64,000 nt of DNA, taken from NCBI GenBank assembly GCA_900314885.1, contig OMWY01000016.1, forward strand, positions 1 to 64,000, in the 5' to 3' direction. Below the pieces are notes generated by a model. The model saw only the letters and a list, made by a program, of their open reading frames with translations, was not told the DNA's origin and ran no database searches. This document shows, piece after piece, positions 11,183 to 19,818 of the stretch (position 1 is its first letter; each line of letters opens with the position of its first letter). Source of the DNA: an uncultured Eubacteriales bacterium. GTDB lineage: Bacteria > Bacillota > Clostridia > Lachnospirales > Lachnospiraceae. The position numbers and the translations under genes are program-made.

Positions 11183-11872
11183 TCACACCTTAAATCTGTA
11201 TCCCGCGCCCCAGACGGTCTCTATATACTGAGGATGGGCGCTGTCGGCCTCTATCTTCTCTCTGATCTTCTTAATATGGACCGTAACAGTCGCTATATCT
11301 CCGACCGAATCCATCTGCCAGATAGCCTTGAAGAGCTCCTCCTTGCTGTAGACATGGTTCGGGTGCTCCGCAAGGAAGGTAAGAAGGTCGAATTCCTTGG
11401 TGGTGAAATCCTTCTCTATTCCGTCCACAAATACGCGGCGGGCCGTCTTATCTATCTTAAGGCCTCTGATTTCTATCCACTGATTTCTGCTCTCATCATC
11501 GCCCACAAGTCTCTTGTAGCTTGCGAGATGGGCCTTTACGCGGGCCACGAGCTCGCTAGGTGAAAATGGCTTAGTCATATAGTCATCGGCGCCAAGACCT
11601 AGGCCCCTTATCTTATCGATGTCTTCCTTCTTCGCCGAAACCATAATGATAGGAATCTTCTTAATCTGGCGAACCTCACGGCAGATCTCGAAGCCGTCGG
11701 TGCCCGGAAGCATGATATCAAGCACGATAAGGTCGAAGTCCTCCTTTAATGCCTTGGAGAGTCCGGCCGTCCCATCATTTTCAATTGTAACCTCAAATTC
11801 GGAGAGCTCGAGGTAGTCCTTCTCAAGCTCAGCTATAGCCTCCTCATCCTCTATTATAAGTATTTTACTCAA
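11183..11872 (-). CDS. OmpR/PhoB-family response regulator
   Basis: DNA-binding output partner of the adjacent histidine kinase. The 229 residues split into a receiver domain (IIEDEE acidic pocket, phosphoacceptor Asp in LIVLDIMLPGTDG near residue 52, conserved Thr/Ser-Lys in MVSAKKED and YMTKPFSP) and a winged-helix domain from about 130 (KEFDLLTFLAEHPNHVYSKEEL, ending TVWGAGYRFKV). It overlaps the start of the kinase's 3' end by 8 bp, a typical coupled pair in reverse order of translation: the kinase gene is upstream. Target genes are unknown, but the genes downstream in the same run are candidates. Confidence 0.95.
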   Translation of the reverse strand: MSKILIIEDEEAIAELEKDYLELSEFEVTIENDGTAGLSKALKEDFDLIVLDIMLPGTDGFEICREVRQIKKIPIIMVSAKKEDIDKIRGLGLGADDYMTKPFSPSELVARVKAHLASYKRLVGDDESRNQWIEIRGLKIDKTARRVFVDGIEKDFTTKEFDLLTFLAEHPNHVYSKEELFKAIWQMDSVGDIATVTVHIKKIREKIEADSAHPQYIETVWGAGYRFKV

Positions 11873-13406
11873 TGTTATCTCCTTTCGCGTTTCCGCTATC
11901 TTTATTTTCTGAAATGTCCTTGCTTACGTTCGGGTTCTTGCGAAGCATGAAAATTACCGTCGTGCCGGTACCCTCAGTGCTTTCGGCCCATATTCTGCCA
12001 CCGCCGTCTTCTATGATCTTCTTGCAAATAGCAAGCCCCAGTCCCGAGCCTCCTGTCTTCGAATTTCTCGAAGCGTCAGCCCGATAGAACCTCTCAAAGA
12101 TATACGGAAGGCTCTTTCGATCGATACCCTTTCCGTTATCCTCTATCTCTACCCTTATGAAATCCTCCGCGTCCATAAGTCTTATGCAGATAAGACCCAC
12201 CTTCGCGGGATCACGGTATTTCACGGAATTAGAAATTATATTATTTACAACCCTCGTAAGCTGCTCGGGATCCGCTATAACATCGGTCGTCTTGTCAGCG
12301 TAAGGGAAGAAGGCAAGCTCAATATTCTGCAGTTCAAGGTCCGTCTTGATATCGCTAATTCCATCTTCAAAATATTCGAAGATATTTATACTCTTAAAAT
12401 GATACGGTATCGAGTTCGTATCAATCTTGGCGAAGGTCGACAGTTCATCTACGAGTGTAGTCATTTCACCGGCCTTCGTGAAAATGGTCCTCACGTACTT
12501 TTCCCGCTTTTCAGGCGTATTCGCGACACCCTCGAGGAGTCCCTCGGAATAGCCCTTGATAGCGGTAAGCGGTGTCTTAAGGTCGTGCGAGATATTTACA
12601 ATAAGGTCCTTCGTATCTATCTCATGCCGCCTGTTCTCAGCCAGCAGCTCCTTGATATGCCTTCGCATATCGTCAAAATCGGACGCGAGCTCCCCTATCT
12701 CATCATTTCCGGTTACCTTGACCGGCGTGTCGAGGTCACCGCTCTTCATGCGCTTAGTGGACGCACGTAGAGAATTAAGCGGTAGGAGAATACTCCTGTA
12801 AAGCCATATGGCAAGTCCGCCTGCCGTAGCTAACATAATAAGTATAACACAAAATATCAGAGTTACCAAACCTTTTTTTGAATTTTCTACGAGCTCGCTG
12901 ATATCCGTGATAATAAAGGCGCTCCCGACCGACCCGTCAGTCAGGGTATACGAGAGCTTCTTCACAAGAATGCCCTTGTTTCCGAAATAATTTCCGCTGT
13001 CGGCATTCCCGACACTCGTCGATACACGGTCAAGCATATCCTTTGACTTGTTATAGAGGGATTCGCTTCCTTTATATGTAGCAACCCCGTTCTTTTCTAT
13101 GACAAGGGCCGACTTGTAGGCGGCTAACTTCTTATTCAGTTCATCAAGGTACTCAGCATTCGCAAGCCTCTCGGGAGTTTTCTGAATGCAGAGCGAGAGC
13201 TCGTTAAATACCTCTCTCGTCACATCGTTCGCGTACTCAACCGGATTTGCCGCCACAGATATCGACGATTCCCCAAAATTCGCGTTCTTATTGGGGCTCG
13301 TGTAATTCTGCCTGAAAATCACGAAAAACGCAATAGTCGTAAGCACCAGTGGGAAAATGAGCACCAGGGCGAAGGCTACCGCTATCCTTTTCTTTAGTTT
13401 CAACAA
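11865..13406 (-). CDS. Membrane sensor histidine kinase (HAMP/HisKA)
   Basis: First gene of the eight-gene minus-strand run. The 513 residues show an N-terminal transmembrane helix (about 10-31), a roughly 150-residue extracytoplasmic sensor, a second helix near 182-203, a HAMP linker (RSILLPLNSLRAS...), the HisKA H-box NISHDLKTPL, and a HATPase domain with N-box NNIISNSVKY, DNGKGI, the F-box YIFERFYR and GGSGLGLAICKK. It therefore has all residues for autophosphorylation. The signal is unknown; the linked surface protein and glycosyltransferase suggest an envelope cue, which is inference. The intergenic region upstream is shared with the divergent GH13 gene. Confidence 0.95.
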   Translation of the reverse strand: MLKLKKRIAVAFALVLIFPLVLTTIAFFVIFRQNYTSPNKNANFGESSISVAANPVEYANDVTREVFNELSLCIQKTPERLANAEYLDELNKKLAAYKSALVIEKNGVATYKGSESLYNKSKDMLDRVSTSVGNADSGNYFGNKGILVKKLSYTLTDGSVGSAFIITDISELVENSKKGLVTLIFCVILIMLATAGGLAIWLYRSILLPLNSLRASTKRMKSGDLDTPVKVTGNDEIGELASDFDDMRRHIKELLAENRRHEIDTKDLIVNISHDLKTPLTAIKGYSEGLLEGVANTPEKREKYVRTIFTKAGEMTTLVDELSTFAKIDTNSIPYHFKSINIFEYFEDGISDIKTDLELQNIELAFFPYADKTTDVIADPEQLTRVVNNIISNSVKYRDPAKVGLICIRLMDAEDFIRVEIEDNGKGIDRKSLPYIFERFYRADASRNSKTGGSGLGLAICKKIIEDGGGRIWAESTEGTGTTVIFMLRKNPNVSKDISENKDSGNAKGDNIE

Positions 13407-13526
13407 ACCACCTCTTTGTGTGTTTCACGTCAATAGTACTTGACCTATTTTACCATATTATTACACATTTGTCTCCTTATATTTTTATAACTTTTCAGAC
13501 CCTTTTTCTAAATTTCCATATTTTTC

Positions 13527-13569
13527 GGTAACGTTTCCATTGACATTTGTGAAGCAGCCGTTGTATAAT
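13527..13569 (+). promoter_or_regulatory. GH13 promoter with LacI-type operator-like palindrome
   Basis: TTGACA at 13540-13545 and TATAAT at 13564-13569 are separated by 18 bp. Directly upstream, GGTAACGTTTCC (13527-13538) is a 12-bp near-palindrome (10 of 12 positions symmetrical) centred on ACGT, as in operators of LacI-family sugar regulators. It abuts the -35 box. An AGGAGG ribosome site lies at 13597-13602, eight bases before the ATG. Operator identity is inference. Confidence 0.75.
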
Positions 13570-13610
13570 GAAGCTAAGCTTATTAACCACTCACACAGGA
13601 GGTAAATATT

Positions 13611-15191
13611 ATGCCGGAATGGCTAAAAGACGCGGCTTTCTATGAGATCTACCCTCAGTCCTACAATGACACAAACGGGGATGGCATCGGTGATTTCGAC
13701 GGTATCACGGAGAAGCTTGACTACATAAAGAGTGTTGGTTTCAACGCCCTTTGGATAAACCCGTGCTACGATTCACCATTCATGGACGCAGGATACGATG
13801 TAAGAGATTACAAGAAGGCTGCTCCAAGGTATGGCACAAATAACGACTTATTCAGGCTCTTCGGAGAGGCCCACAAGAGGGGAATCAAGGTATTTCTCGA
13901 CCTGGTTCCCGGCCACACAAGTGACAAGCACAAGTGGTTCCTCGAGAGCAAGAAGCAGGAGAGAAATGAGTACAGCGACCGCTACATCTGGGCCGACCAT
14001 GCGTTTTTCATGAAGGGCCACCCTTATATAGCCGGAATGAGCGAGCGTGACGGCATTTACATGCTTAACTTCTTCGCAAGCCAGCCCGCCCTCAACTACG
14101 GCTTCGCCCACCCGAACGAGCCATGGCAGATGAGCTATGACTCAGAGGCCGCGATCGCTACCCGAGAGGCCATGAAGGATGTCATGCGTTTCTGGATGGA
14201 CCGGGGCTGCGACGGCTTCCGCGTGGATATGGCGGATTCTCTCGTGAAGGATGATGATCCTGACAAGAAGTACACCGGTCTTCTCTGGCAGAACGTCCGT
14301 GAGATGTTCGATAAGGAATATCCTGAGTGCGCTCTCGTCTCGGAGTGGTCGAATCCTGAGCAGTCCATTTTAAATGGATTCCATATGGACTTCACCCTTG
14401 ATAATCCTCAGACGGGCTACCGTTCACTCTTCCGCGACTACAGGGATGTACTCAGCAAGTCGGGCGGTTCGGGCATTAATTCGGATTCTGTCGATCTCGC
14501 TCAGGATAAGAGTTATTTCAGAAGTGAGGCTGACAGCGATATTACCAAGTTCCTCGACTGGTACCTGCCTCAGTACAACAAGACAAAGGATAAGGGATAT
14601 ATAAGTATCATTTCCGGAAACCACGACACGCCAAGATTGCGTCGCACGCTTTCGTATGATGAATTAAAGATTGCTTATGCTTTCATGTATACCATGCCGG
14701 GCGTTCCTTTTATGTATTACGGTGATGAAATCGGTATGCGCTACCTCGACATCCCTACAAAGGAAGGCGGATACGGCCGCACCGGCACGAGAACTCCTAT
14801 GCAGTTTAACCACGAGGCAAATTACGGCTTCTCAGACGCTAAGGCAGAAGACCTCTACCTCCCTCAGGACCCGAGTCTCGACGCGCCGACGGTTGAGGAG
14901 CAGGAAGCTGACAAGAATTCACTCCTTAACACAATAAGAGCAGAGCTTACCCTCCGTCACAAGTACGATGACCTCAAGGCAGACGCTCCATTTACTGTTC
15001 TTCACGCAGAGAAAAATGATCCGCTTTTTGTCTACAAGCGCGGTAATTTAACCTGCGCGGTAAACCCTTCAAAACGCGAAACCTCATTTGAAGGAGTAAG
15101 CGGAAGCAAGGTCCTCTTCTCACTCGGCGAGACAGAGCTTTCCGGAAATAAGATCACATTAAAGCCACAGTCATTTATGGTTATAGGGTAA
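13611..15191 (+). CDS. GH13 alpha-glucosidase/alpha-amylase family enzyme
   Basis: Cytoplasmic (no signal peptide) retaining glycosidase acting on alpha-glucosidic bonds of short sugars. The 526 residues carry the GH13 conserved regions: LDLVPGHTS (region I), GFRVDMA with nucleophile D206, LVSEW with acid/base E245, and GNHDTPR with D339. The beginning (YEIYPQSYNDTNGDGIGD) resembles oligo-1,6-glucosidase and related subfamilies; the exact substrate cannot be set. A C-terminal beta domain follows residue 430. It is a single-gene unit with its own promoter and a strong terminator, divergent from the sensor kinase. The LacI-like palindrome suggests sugar-responsive control. Confidence 0.9.
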   Translation: MPEWLKDAAFYEIYPQSYNDTNGDGIGDFDGITEKLDYIKSVGFNALWINPCYDSPFMDAGYDVRDYKKAAPRYGTNNDLFRLFGEAHKRGIKVFLDLVPGHTSDKHKWFLESKKQERNEYSDRYIWADHAFFMKGHPYIAGMSERDGIYMLNFFASQPALNYGFAHPNEPWQMSYDSEAAIATREAMKDVMRFWMDRGCDGFRVDMADSLVKDDDPDKKYTGLLWQNVREMFDKEYPECALVSEWSNPEQSILNGFHMDFTLDNPQTGYRSLFRDYRDVLSKSGGSGINSDSVDLAQDKSYFRSEADSDITKFLDWYLPQYNKTKDKGYISIISGNHDTPRLRRTLSYDELKIAYAFMYTMPGVPFMYYGDEIGMRYLDIPTKEGGYGRTGTRTPMQFNHEANYGFSDAKAEDLYLPQDPSLDAPTVEEQEADKNSLLNTIRAELTLRHKYDDLKADAPFTVLHAEKNDPLFVYKRGNLTCAVNPSKRETSFEGVSGSKVLFSLGETELSGNKITLKPQSFMVIG

Positions 15192-15210
15192 TAAATTCAC
15201 ATAAAAATAA

Positions 15211-15238
15211 AAAGCTCCGGGTCTTGTCCCGGAGCTTT
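15211..15238. terminator. Bidirectional intrinsic terminator
   Basis: An 11-bp perfect stem (15211-15221 with 15228-15238) and 6-base loop is flanked by T-rich sequence on the plus side and by TTTTTATTTTT on the minus side. It separates the convergent GH13 gene and the LCP gene at 15261. Confidence 0.9.
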
Positions 15239-15260
15239 TACTCCATCATAAAGTCAATTA

Positions 15261-16541
15261 TTAGTTTTTATTAATCGCGGATTCGCTCGCGTTACTCGCG
15301 GTCTCCGTGCCGAACATAAAACTCATCATCTCAGGCTTAACAAGGCTCCAATCAACGAGTACTACAGACTTGCCATCAACCCTTCCGAGGGTCATAGCTT
15401 CATCCTGAGGAAGTCTGTCCTGCCTTAGCTCTTTGCCTGCGAGCATAAGCTCAAGGCCGTCAGCTATGTAAGCCGTCATGTTATCCTGCTTAATATCGGT
15501 GGTCAAATAAGGAAGTACCGTATTAAATGCCGACAGAGCCTTCGTCGGATCGCTCTTTGCCTTCTTAAAAATAGCGTTAATTACAGTCCTGTGCCTCGTG
15601 GTACGCCCCATATCATCATGACTTCCGTCAAGTGTGCTTACATATCTGACACGGCAATACCCAAGAGCCTGGTTTCCGTTCATGTGATTCCAACCGGTTA
15701 CCATAGTCCTGTTAGCTTTTTTAGATATATAATTTGTGTGATTCAGATAGTTCGCTTCCGTCTCAGTAAGCTCGATATCAACGCCACCGATAGAATCAAT
15801 CACGCTCTCAAAAGCGTTAAAATCAACCAAGAGGCTTCCATCCATTCTGATGCCGTAATTCGCGGCAATGGTCTCATATAACAGATTAACACCGCCATCG
15901 CGGAAGGCGGCATTTATTTTATTACCGCCGAATCCCGGTATCTCTACATAGCTGTCACGCATAAGACTTGTGAGTCCCAGGGTCTTGTTATTCGTGTTAA
16001 TAGTCGCTATCATTATAGAATCGGTATGACCGGAAGCTGTATCGGCTCCGATTCCCTCAACGCCTAAGAGAACGATATTATACACACCCTCCTCGTGAAA
16101 GGCGTTTTTAAATGTATCGCTCATCTGTGACATATCAATATTATCAACAACGGTAGTACTCTCGCCGGCTTCTATGGCCTTCTCGGTAGCGCTTTCAGCT
16201 ACAGCGCTTTCCGATACCGCGCTGCCGGTAGCCACCTTTACCGGACTAGGTGCGACCTTCTTCATATTTCCATACATATACTGTGTCGCGAAGCCGACCA
16301 GTATACGTCTGCCCGGAGGCGTAAAGGCAAGGAAGGCTCCTGCGCCAACCACACAGCAGAGTACAATGATTATAATCTTAAGGGCTAAAAATTTGTGCTT
16401 TTTCTTAGGCGCTTCCTTTACACTATCATCCGATTCTGATGAGTTTTCACCTAATTCTTCGTTTACGGCAGACGCAAGAGAACTCACAATATCCTCAGGC
16501 ATCTCATTTTCATCATTCATGTAAATCCTTTCTAAAATCAA
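15261..16541 (-). CDS. LytR-CpsA-Psr (LCP) family protein
   Basis: Predicted membrane-anchored transferase that attaches teichoic-acid-like or capsular polymers to peptidoglycan. The 426 residues have an acidic cytoplasmic N-terminus, one transmembrane helix near 52-74, then the LCP core: the DTASGHTDSIMIATIN block with its Asp, SLMRDSYVEIPG with catalytic-site Arg, INAAFRDGGV, and GYCRVRY. The C-terminus is rich in Ser/Ala. It is 14 bp downstream of a second LCP gene, which it resembles along its whole length, pointing to a tandem duplication. It may start a few codons later, at MNDENEMP (ATG at about 16520), which has AAAGGA before it; the longer start is kept for caution. Confidence 0.92.
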   Translation of the reverse strand: MILERIYMNDENEMPEDIVSSLASAVNEELGENSSESDDSVKEAPKKKHKFLALKIIIIVLCCVVGAGAFLAFTPPGRRILVGFATQYMYGNMKKVAPSPVKVATGSAVSESAVAESATEKAIEAGESTTVVDNIDMSQMSDTFKNAFHEEGVYNIVLLGVEGIGADTASGHTDSIMIATINTNNKTLGLTSLMRDSYVEIPGFGGNKINAAFRDGGVNLLYETIAANYGIRMDGSLLVDFNAFESVIDSIGGVDIELTETEANYLNHTNYISKKANRTMVTGWNHMNGNQALGYCRVRYVSTLDGSHDDMGRTTRHRTVINAIFKKAKSDPTKALSAFNTVLPYLTTDIKQDNMTAYIADGLELMLAGKELRQDRLPQDEAMTLGRVDGKSVVLVDWSLVKPEMMSFMFGTETASNASESAINKN

Positions 16542-16555
16542 GCACTGACTGACAG

Positions 16556-17824
16556 TCAGTCAGAAGTCACATTTCCGGACCTCGTCATAGTGGTTCCTGA
16601 TGTCTTTACCGGATGCGGATTAAATACAAAATTCAAAAAGTTCGTCTTAAGAGTCGGCCAATCCGTAACCTCGACCATATCGGCACCGTTAATTACCGAA
16701 TACTTGTATTCGGTACCGTCAGGCTGACCCTCAGGAAGTCTCAGCTGATCCAGAGTCTTACCCGCAAGAGCAAGCTCCAAAACGCCCGCCATATAAGCAG
16801 TCGCGTTCTGCTTTCTGATGTCAGTCTTCACGAGCGGAAGAACATTGTTCATGACTCCTATTACCTTTGTCGGATCCTTCTTAACCTTCTTATATATAGC
16901 GTTTATCACACGTCTGTGACGGGCTGTACGCCCCTGGTCATCCTTAGTGCCGTGAAGCGTCGCGATTTTTCTGATTCTGCAATAGCCGAGAGCCTGGTTG
17001 CCGTTCATATGGTTCCAGCCTGTCTTCATGATACGATACTTCTTCTCGGAAATATAGTTCGTGTGGTTCAGATAATGCGCCTCTTCCTTGGTAAGCTTAA
17101 TATCTATACCGCCGACGGCATCCACAACCTTCTGGAATGCTTCAAATCCGACAATAGCGCATCCGTCAAGCTTAAGTCCGAAGTTCTCGGCAATCGTCTC
17201 ATACATAAGCTCAATGCCGCCCTGCCTGTACACACCGTTTATTCTGGTGTCGTAGTACTGCTCACCCGGAACAGAAACGTAGGTATCGCGCATTATTGAT
17301 GTGAGGCCCAGCTCATTTGTATTGGTATTAATTGTAAATACCATTACGGAATCGGTATGGCCCGACTCCTCGCTTGAATCAATAGCCTCTACCCCAAGAA
17401 GGAGGATGTTATAGACCCCGTCCTCGTGCATAGCGTTCCGATATGTATCGGACATCTGAGACTCATCTATATTAGTCGTGGCCTGGGAAATATCCGCCCC
17501 ATTCAGGCCATCATCTGCAAATGAGCTGCCGGCAGAGGCTGTATTTATCTCGTTATTATTCTTATCTATAACAGAATACGCATACTCAGCCATCCAACCC
17601 ACAAGCACCCGTCGTCCCATAGGCGTGAGTACTAAGAACGCCGCGCATGCTGTTATCGCTATCAGTATTCCGAGGAATACCTTGAGTCCCGTATGTTTAT
17701 TTTTCTTCTTATTTTTTTTACTGCCTGCCATCCTGTTACTGTCACCTTCACTGCCAAGCTCATCATTCACTTCCTCAGCGAGTGAGCTCTGCAGGTCCTT
17801 CATAAAATCGTCGTTATTACTCAT
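16556..17824 (-). CDS. LytR-CpsA-Psr (LCP) family protein
   Basis: Paralogue of the downstream gene and first of the two-gene LCP unit. The 422 residues show a charged cytoplasmic segment with a lysine run (KKNKKKNKH), a transmembrane helix near 47-68, and the LCP core with SGHTDSVMVFTIN, SIMRDTYVSVPG, RINGVYRQGG, LGYCRIRK. Function as for the other copy: transfer of lipid-linked polymers onto the wall. Having two copies is usual in this family; division of labour cannot be inferred. A TTGTAT-17-TATAAA promoter lies upstream at 17895-17923. Confidence 0.92.
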   Translation of the reverse strand: MSNNDDFMKDLQSSLAEEVNDELGSEGDSNRMAGSKKNKKKNKHTGLKVFLGILIAITACAAFLVLTPMGRRVLVGWMAEYAYSVIDKNNNEINTASAGSSFADDGLNGADISQATTNIDESQMSDTYRNAMHEDGVYNILLLGVEAIDSSEESGHTDSVMVFTINTNTNELGLTSIMRDTYVSVPGEQYYDTRINGVYRQGGIELMYETIAENFGLKLDGCAIVGFEAFQKVVDAVGGIDIKLTKEEAHYLNHTNYISEKKYRIMKTGWNHMNGNQALGYCRIRKIATLHGTKDDQGRTARHRRVINAIYKKVKKDPTKVIGVMNNVLPLVKTDIRKQNATAYMAGVLELALAGKTLDQLRLPEGQPDGTEYKYSVINGADMVEVTDWPTLKTNFLNFVFNPHPVKTSGTTMTRSGNVTSD

Positions 17825-17894
17825 TTCCCCTGTCCTTGATTGGGAGACTCCATGCGATTAACTCCCATTTAACATTTGACACAATATCCCTATA

Positions 17895-17923
17895 TTTATA
17901 CCACATTGTCACTGAAAATACAA
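17895..17923 (-). promoter_or_regulatory. Probable promoter of the LCP gene pair
   Basis: On the minus strand TTGTAT (17918-17923) and TATAAA (17895-17900) are 17 bp apart, about 70 bp before the start codon. This is the best match in the 210-bp gap between the LCP pair and the terminator of the 5'-nucleotidase gene. Confidence 0.55.
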
Positions 17924-17990
17924 GTAAAAAATTGTGGCAAAAGCTTGTAAAGTATTGTGCATATTACAATAATTAAATTAAAATAAAAAA

Positions 17991-18013
17991 GGCAGACGTC
18001 ATATACGTCTGCC
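17991..18013 (-). terminator. Intrinsic terminator after the 5'-nucleotidase gene
   Basis: A 9-bp stem (17991-17999 with 18005-18013) is followed on the minus strand by TTTTTTATTTT. It lies 22 bp beyond the stop codon. Confidence 0.88.
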
Positions 18014-18035
18014 TCTGTTAAAAAATAGGTAATTA

Positions 18036-19730
18036 TTATTTGATTGTGATCCTTCCCTCGCCAAGTGGATTGCTGTACTTCTCAGGGATTGTTCCCTTAA
18101 GGGTTGTCTTAAGGTAATCGGCAAGAAGATCTGCATCATTATAGTTCGCGTCACCCTCAAATGTTGCCTCACAGCCTGAGAATGCTGTATTGCCATCACC
18201 TGAAAGAAGAAGCGTGTAGGTAGTACCCGCTACGGTATAGGTCTTGTTAAGGTCAAGAGCTTCTCCGTTAACCTTGATATCGGTAACTCTGTACTTACCA
18301 TCCTTAACTCCCGTAAACATGCCCTTCTCATCTTCAATCGCAGCTGATGAAACGCTTGTGTCAACTGTGCAGGTTATGCCGGATACATGAGCGAATCCAC
18401 CGTTCTCATCGCTCTCAACCTTTCTGTATGAGAACTCAAGGAAATCACGGAGCTGCTTTCCGGTAACCTTGATTACGACAGGTGTATTATTGAATGGGAA
18501 TACAGTGTAGGCTGTACCCTTGGTAATCTTGCCTGCTTCTATCTGGATTCTGATTCCACCACCATTTACAATAGCGATATCGGAATTAAGCTGTGCCTTA
18601 TAAGCATCAGCGCAAAGATCGCCGAGGTTTGTCTCCTTAGTCCGGATAATTCTCTTTGAAGGATTGGCCGGGTCCATGGTGTAAAGGGTATACTTGCTTG
18701 TGGCAAGAACCTCATTCATCTCAGTTTCATAGCCACTCTTAATAGCCTTTACGTAATTCGCAACAGTCTTATTTTCATTCTGTGGCTTAATAAGCTTGGC
18801 AGAAATCTTACCGGTCTTCTTATTGATAACAATTCTGCCGAGGTTGGCAAGCTTTGTACCTGTCTGGGCAAGCACAACATTTTCACCGTCCTTGTTCTTG
18901 ACCTTCTTGTCATATTCTTCATGAGAATGGCCATCGATAAGAACGTCAATGCCGGTTGTATTTTCAATAACAGCATCACTTGTCCATCTGTCAGTAGTTC
19001 CGCTCTCTCCAAGATGGCCTAATGCTACTACGTACTTAGCGCCGGCCTTTCTCGCTGCGTCTACTGTGCTCTGAACAGTCTTATATAATGTAGCGCCTGT
19101 CTCGTCCTCAGCGAATGAGTAGAGCCAGTTCCCATTTGCGTCCTGGAAGTACTTAGGGGTACTCTTTGTAAATGTCTCAGGTGTATCAATTCCTACGTAA
19201 GCGACCTTGGTGCCATCGTAGTTCACAATTTCATAAGGTCTCAATACGGTATCACCTGTGCCCTTGTAGGTAAGGTTGCAGCAGAGATATGGATACTTAG
19301 CGCTTCCGGCAAGCTTAAGGAAGTTATCAAAGCCATAGTCGAACTCATGGTTGCCCGGAATCGCAAGGTCATATCCTGTGGTATTCATGATCTTTGTGAT
19401 GTTAAGGCCCTTGGATACGGTTGCGATATTCTCTCCCTGCATCGCATCACCGGCATCAACAAGAGTAACATTGCTCTTTCCATACTTCTTCTGAAGTGAC
19501 TTCTTGTAGGCGGCTACAGCGGCAAAACCGATATTAGTGATATTGCCGTCGGCGTCCTTCGTCTGCTCTGTCGAAGCGTGGATATCATTCGTATGGAGAA
19601 TGATAATGTAGTTGTTGCTCTTCTTCGTAGCGGCCTTGGCTTCAGTCGGAGCAGCTGCTGTAACTACGGACAGCGCCATAATGGCTGAAAGCACTACAGA
19701 AGCGGTCTTCTTAAAAATGTTGCTTTTCAT
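18036..19730 (-). CDS. Secreted 5'-nucleotidase / metallophosphoesterase (UshA-like)
   Basis: Extracellular hydrolysis of nucleotides to nucleosides and phosphate. A Sec signal peptide covers about residues 1-33 (lysines, then SVVLSAIMALSVV, cleavage after an AKA motif). The metallophosphatase domain shows HTNDIH (D49, H51), GDAMQG, GNHEFDYG, LGHLG and DGHSHEEY, all metal or phosphate ligands. The C-terminal 5'-nucleotidase domain follows with NGGGIR and FPFNNTP substrate-binding signatures. At 564 residues it is of standard length and has no LPxTG or membrane anchor. Single-gene unit with AGGAGG before the ATG and its own terminator. Confidence 0.95.
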   Translation of the reverse strand: MKSNIFKKTASVVLSAIMALSVVTAAAPTEAKAATKKSNNYIIILHTNDIHASTEQTKDADGNITNIGFAAVAAYKKSLQKKYGKSNVTLVDAGDAMQGENIATVSKGLNITKIMNTTGYDLAIPGNHEFDYGFDNFLKLAGSAKYPYLCCNLTYKGTGDTVLRPYEIVNYDGTKVAYVGIDTPETFTKSTPKYFQDANGNWLYSFAEDETGATLYKTVQSTVDAARKAGAKYVVALGHLGESGTTDRWTSDAVIENTTGIDVLIDGHSHEEYDKKVKNKDGENVVLAQTGTKLANLGRIVINKKTGKISAKLIKPQNENKTVANYVKAIKSGYETEMNEVLATSKYTLYTMDPANPSKRIIRTKETNLGDLCADAYKAQLNSDIAIVNGGGIRIQIEAGKITKGTAYTVFPFNNTPVVIKVTGKQLRDFLEFSYRKVESDENGGFAHVSGITCTVDTSVSSAAIEDEKGMFTGVKDGKYRVTDIKVNGEALDLNKTYTVAGTTYTLLLSGDGNTAFSGCEATFEGDANYNDADLLADYLKTTLKGTIPEKYSNPLGEGRITIK

Positions 19731-19818
19731 GTTCCCTCCTATAGAGATTAGTTTTCAACAACATCTTAAGTGTAGCACATGTAAAGAAAAAATTAAAGAG
19801 CTTTTTTGTAAAATTTTA

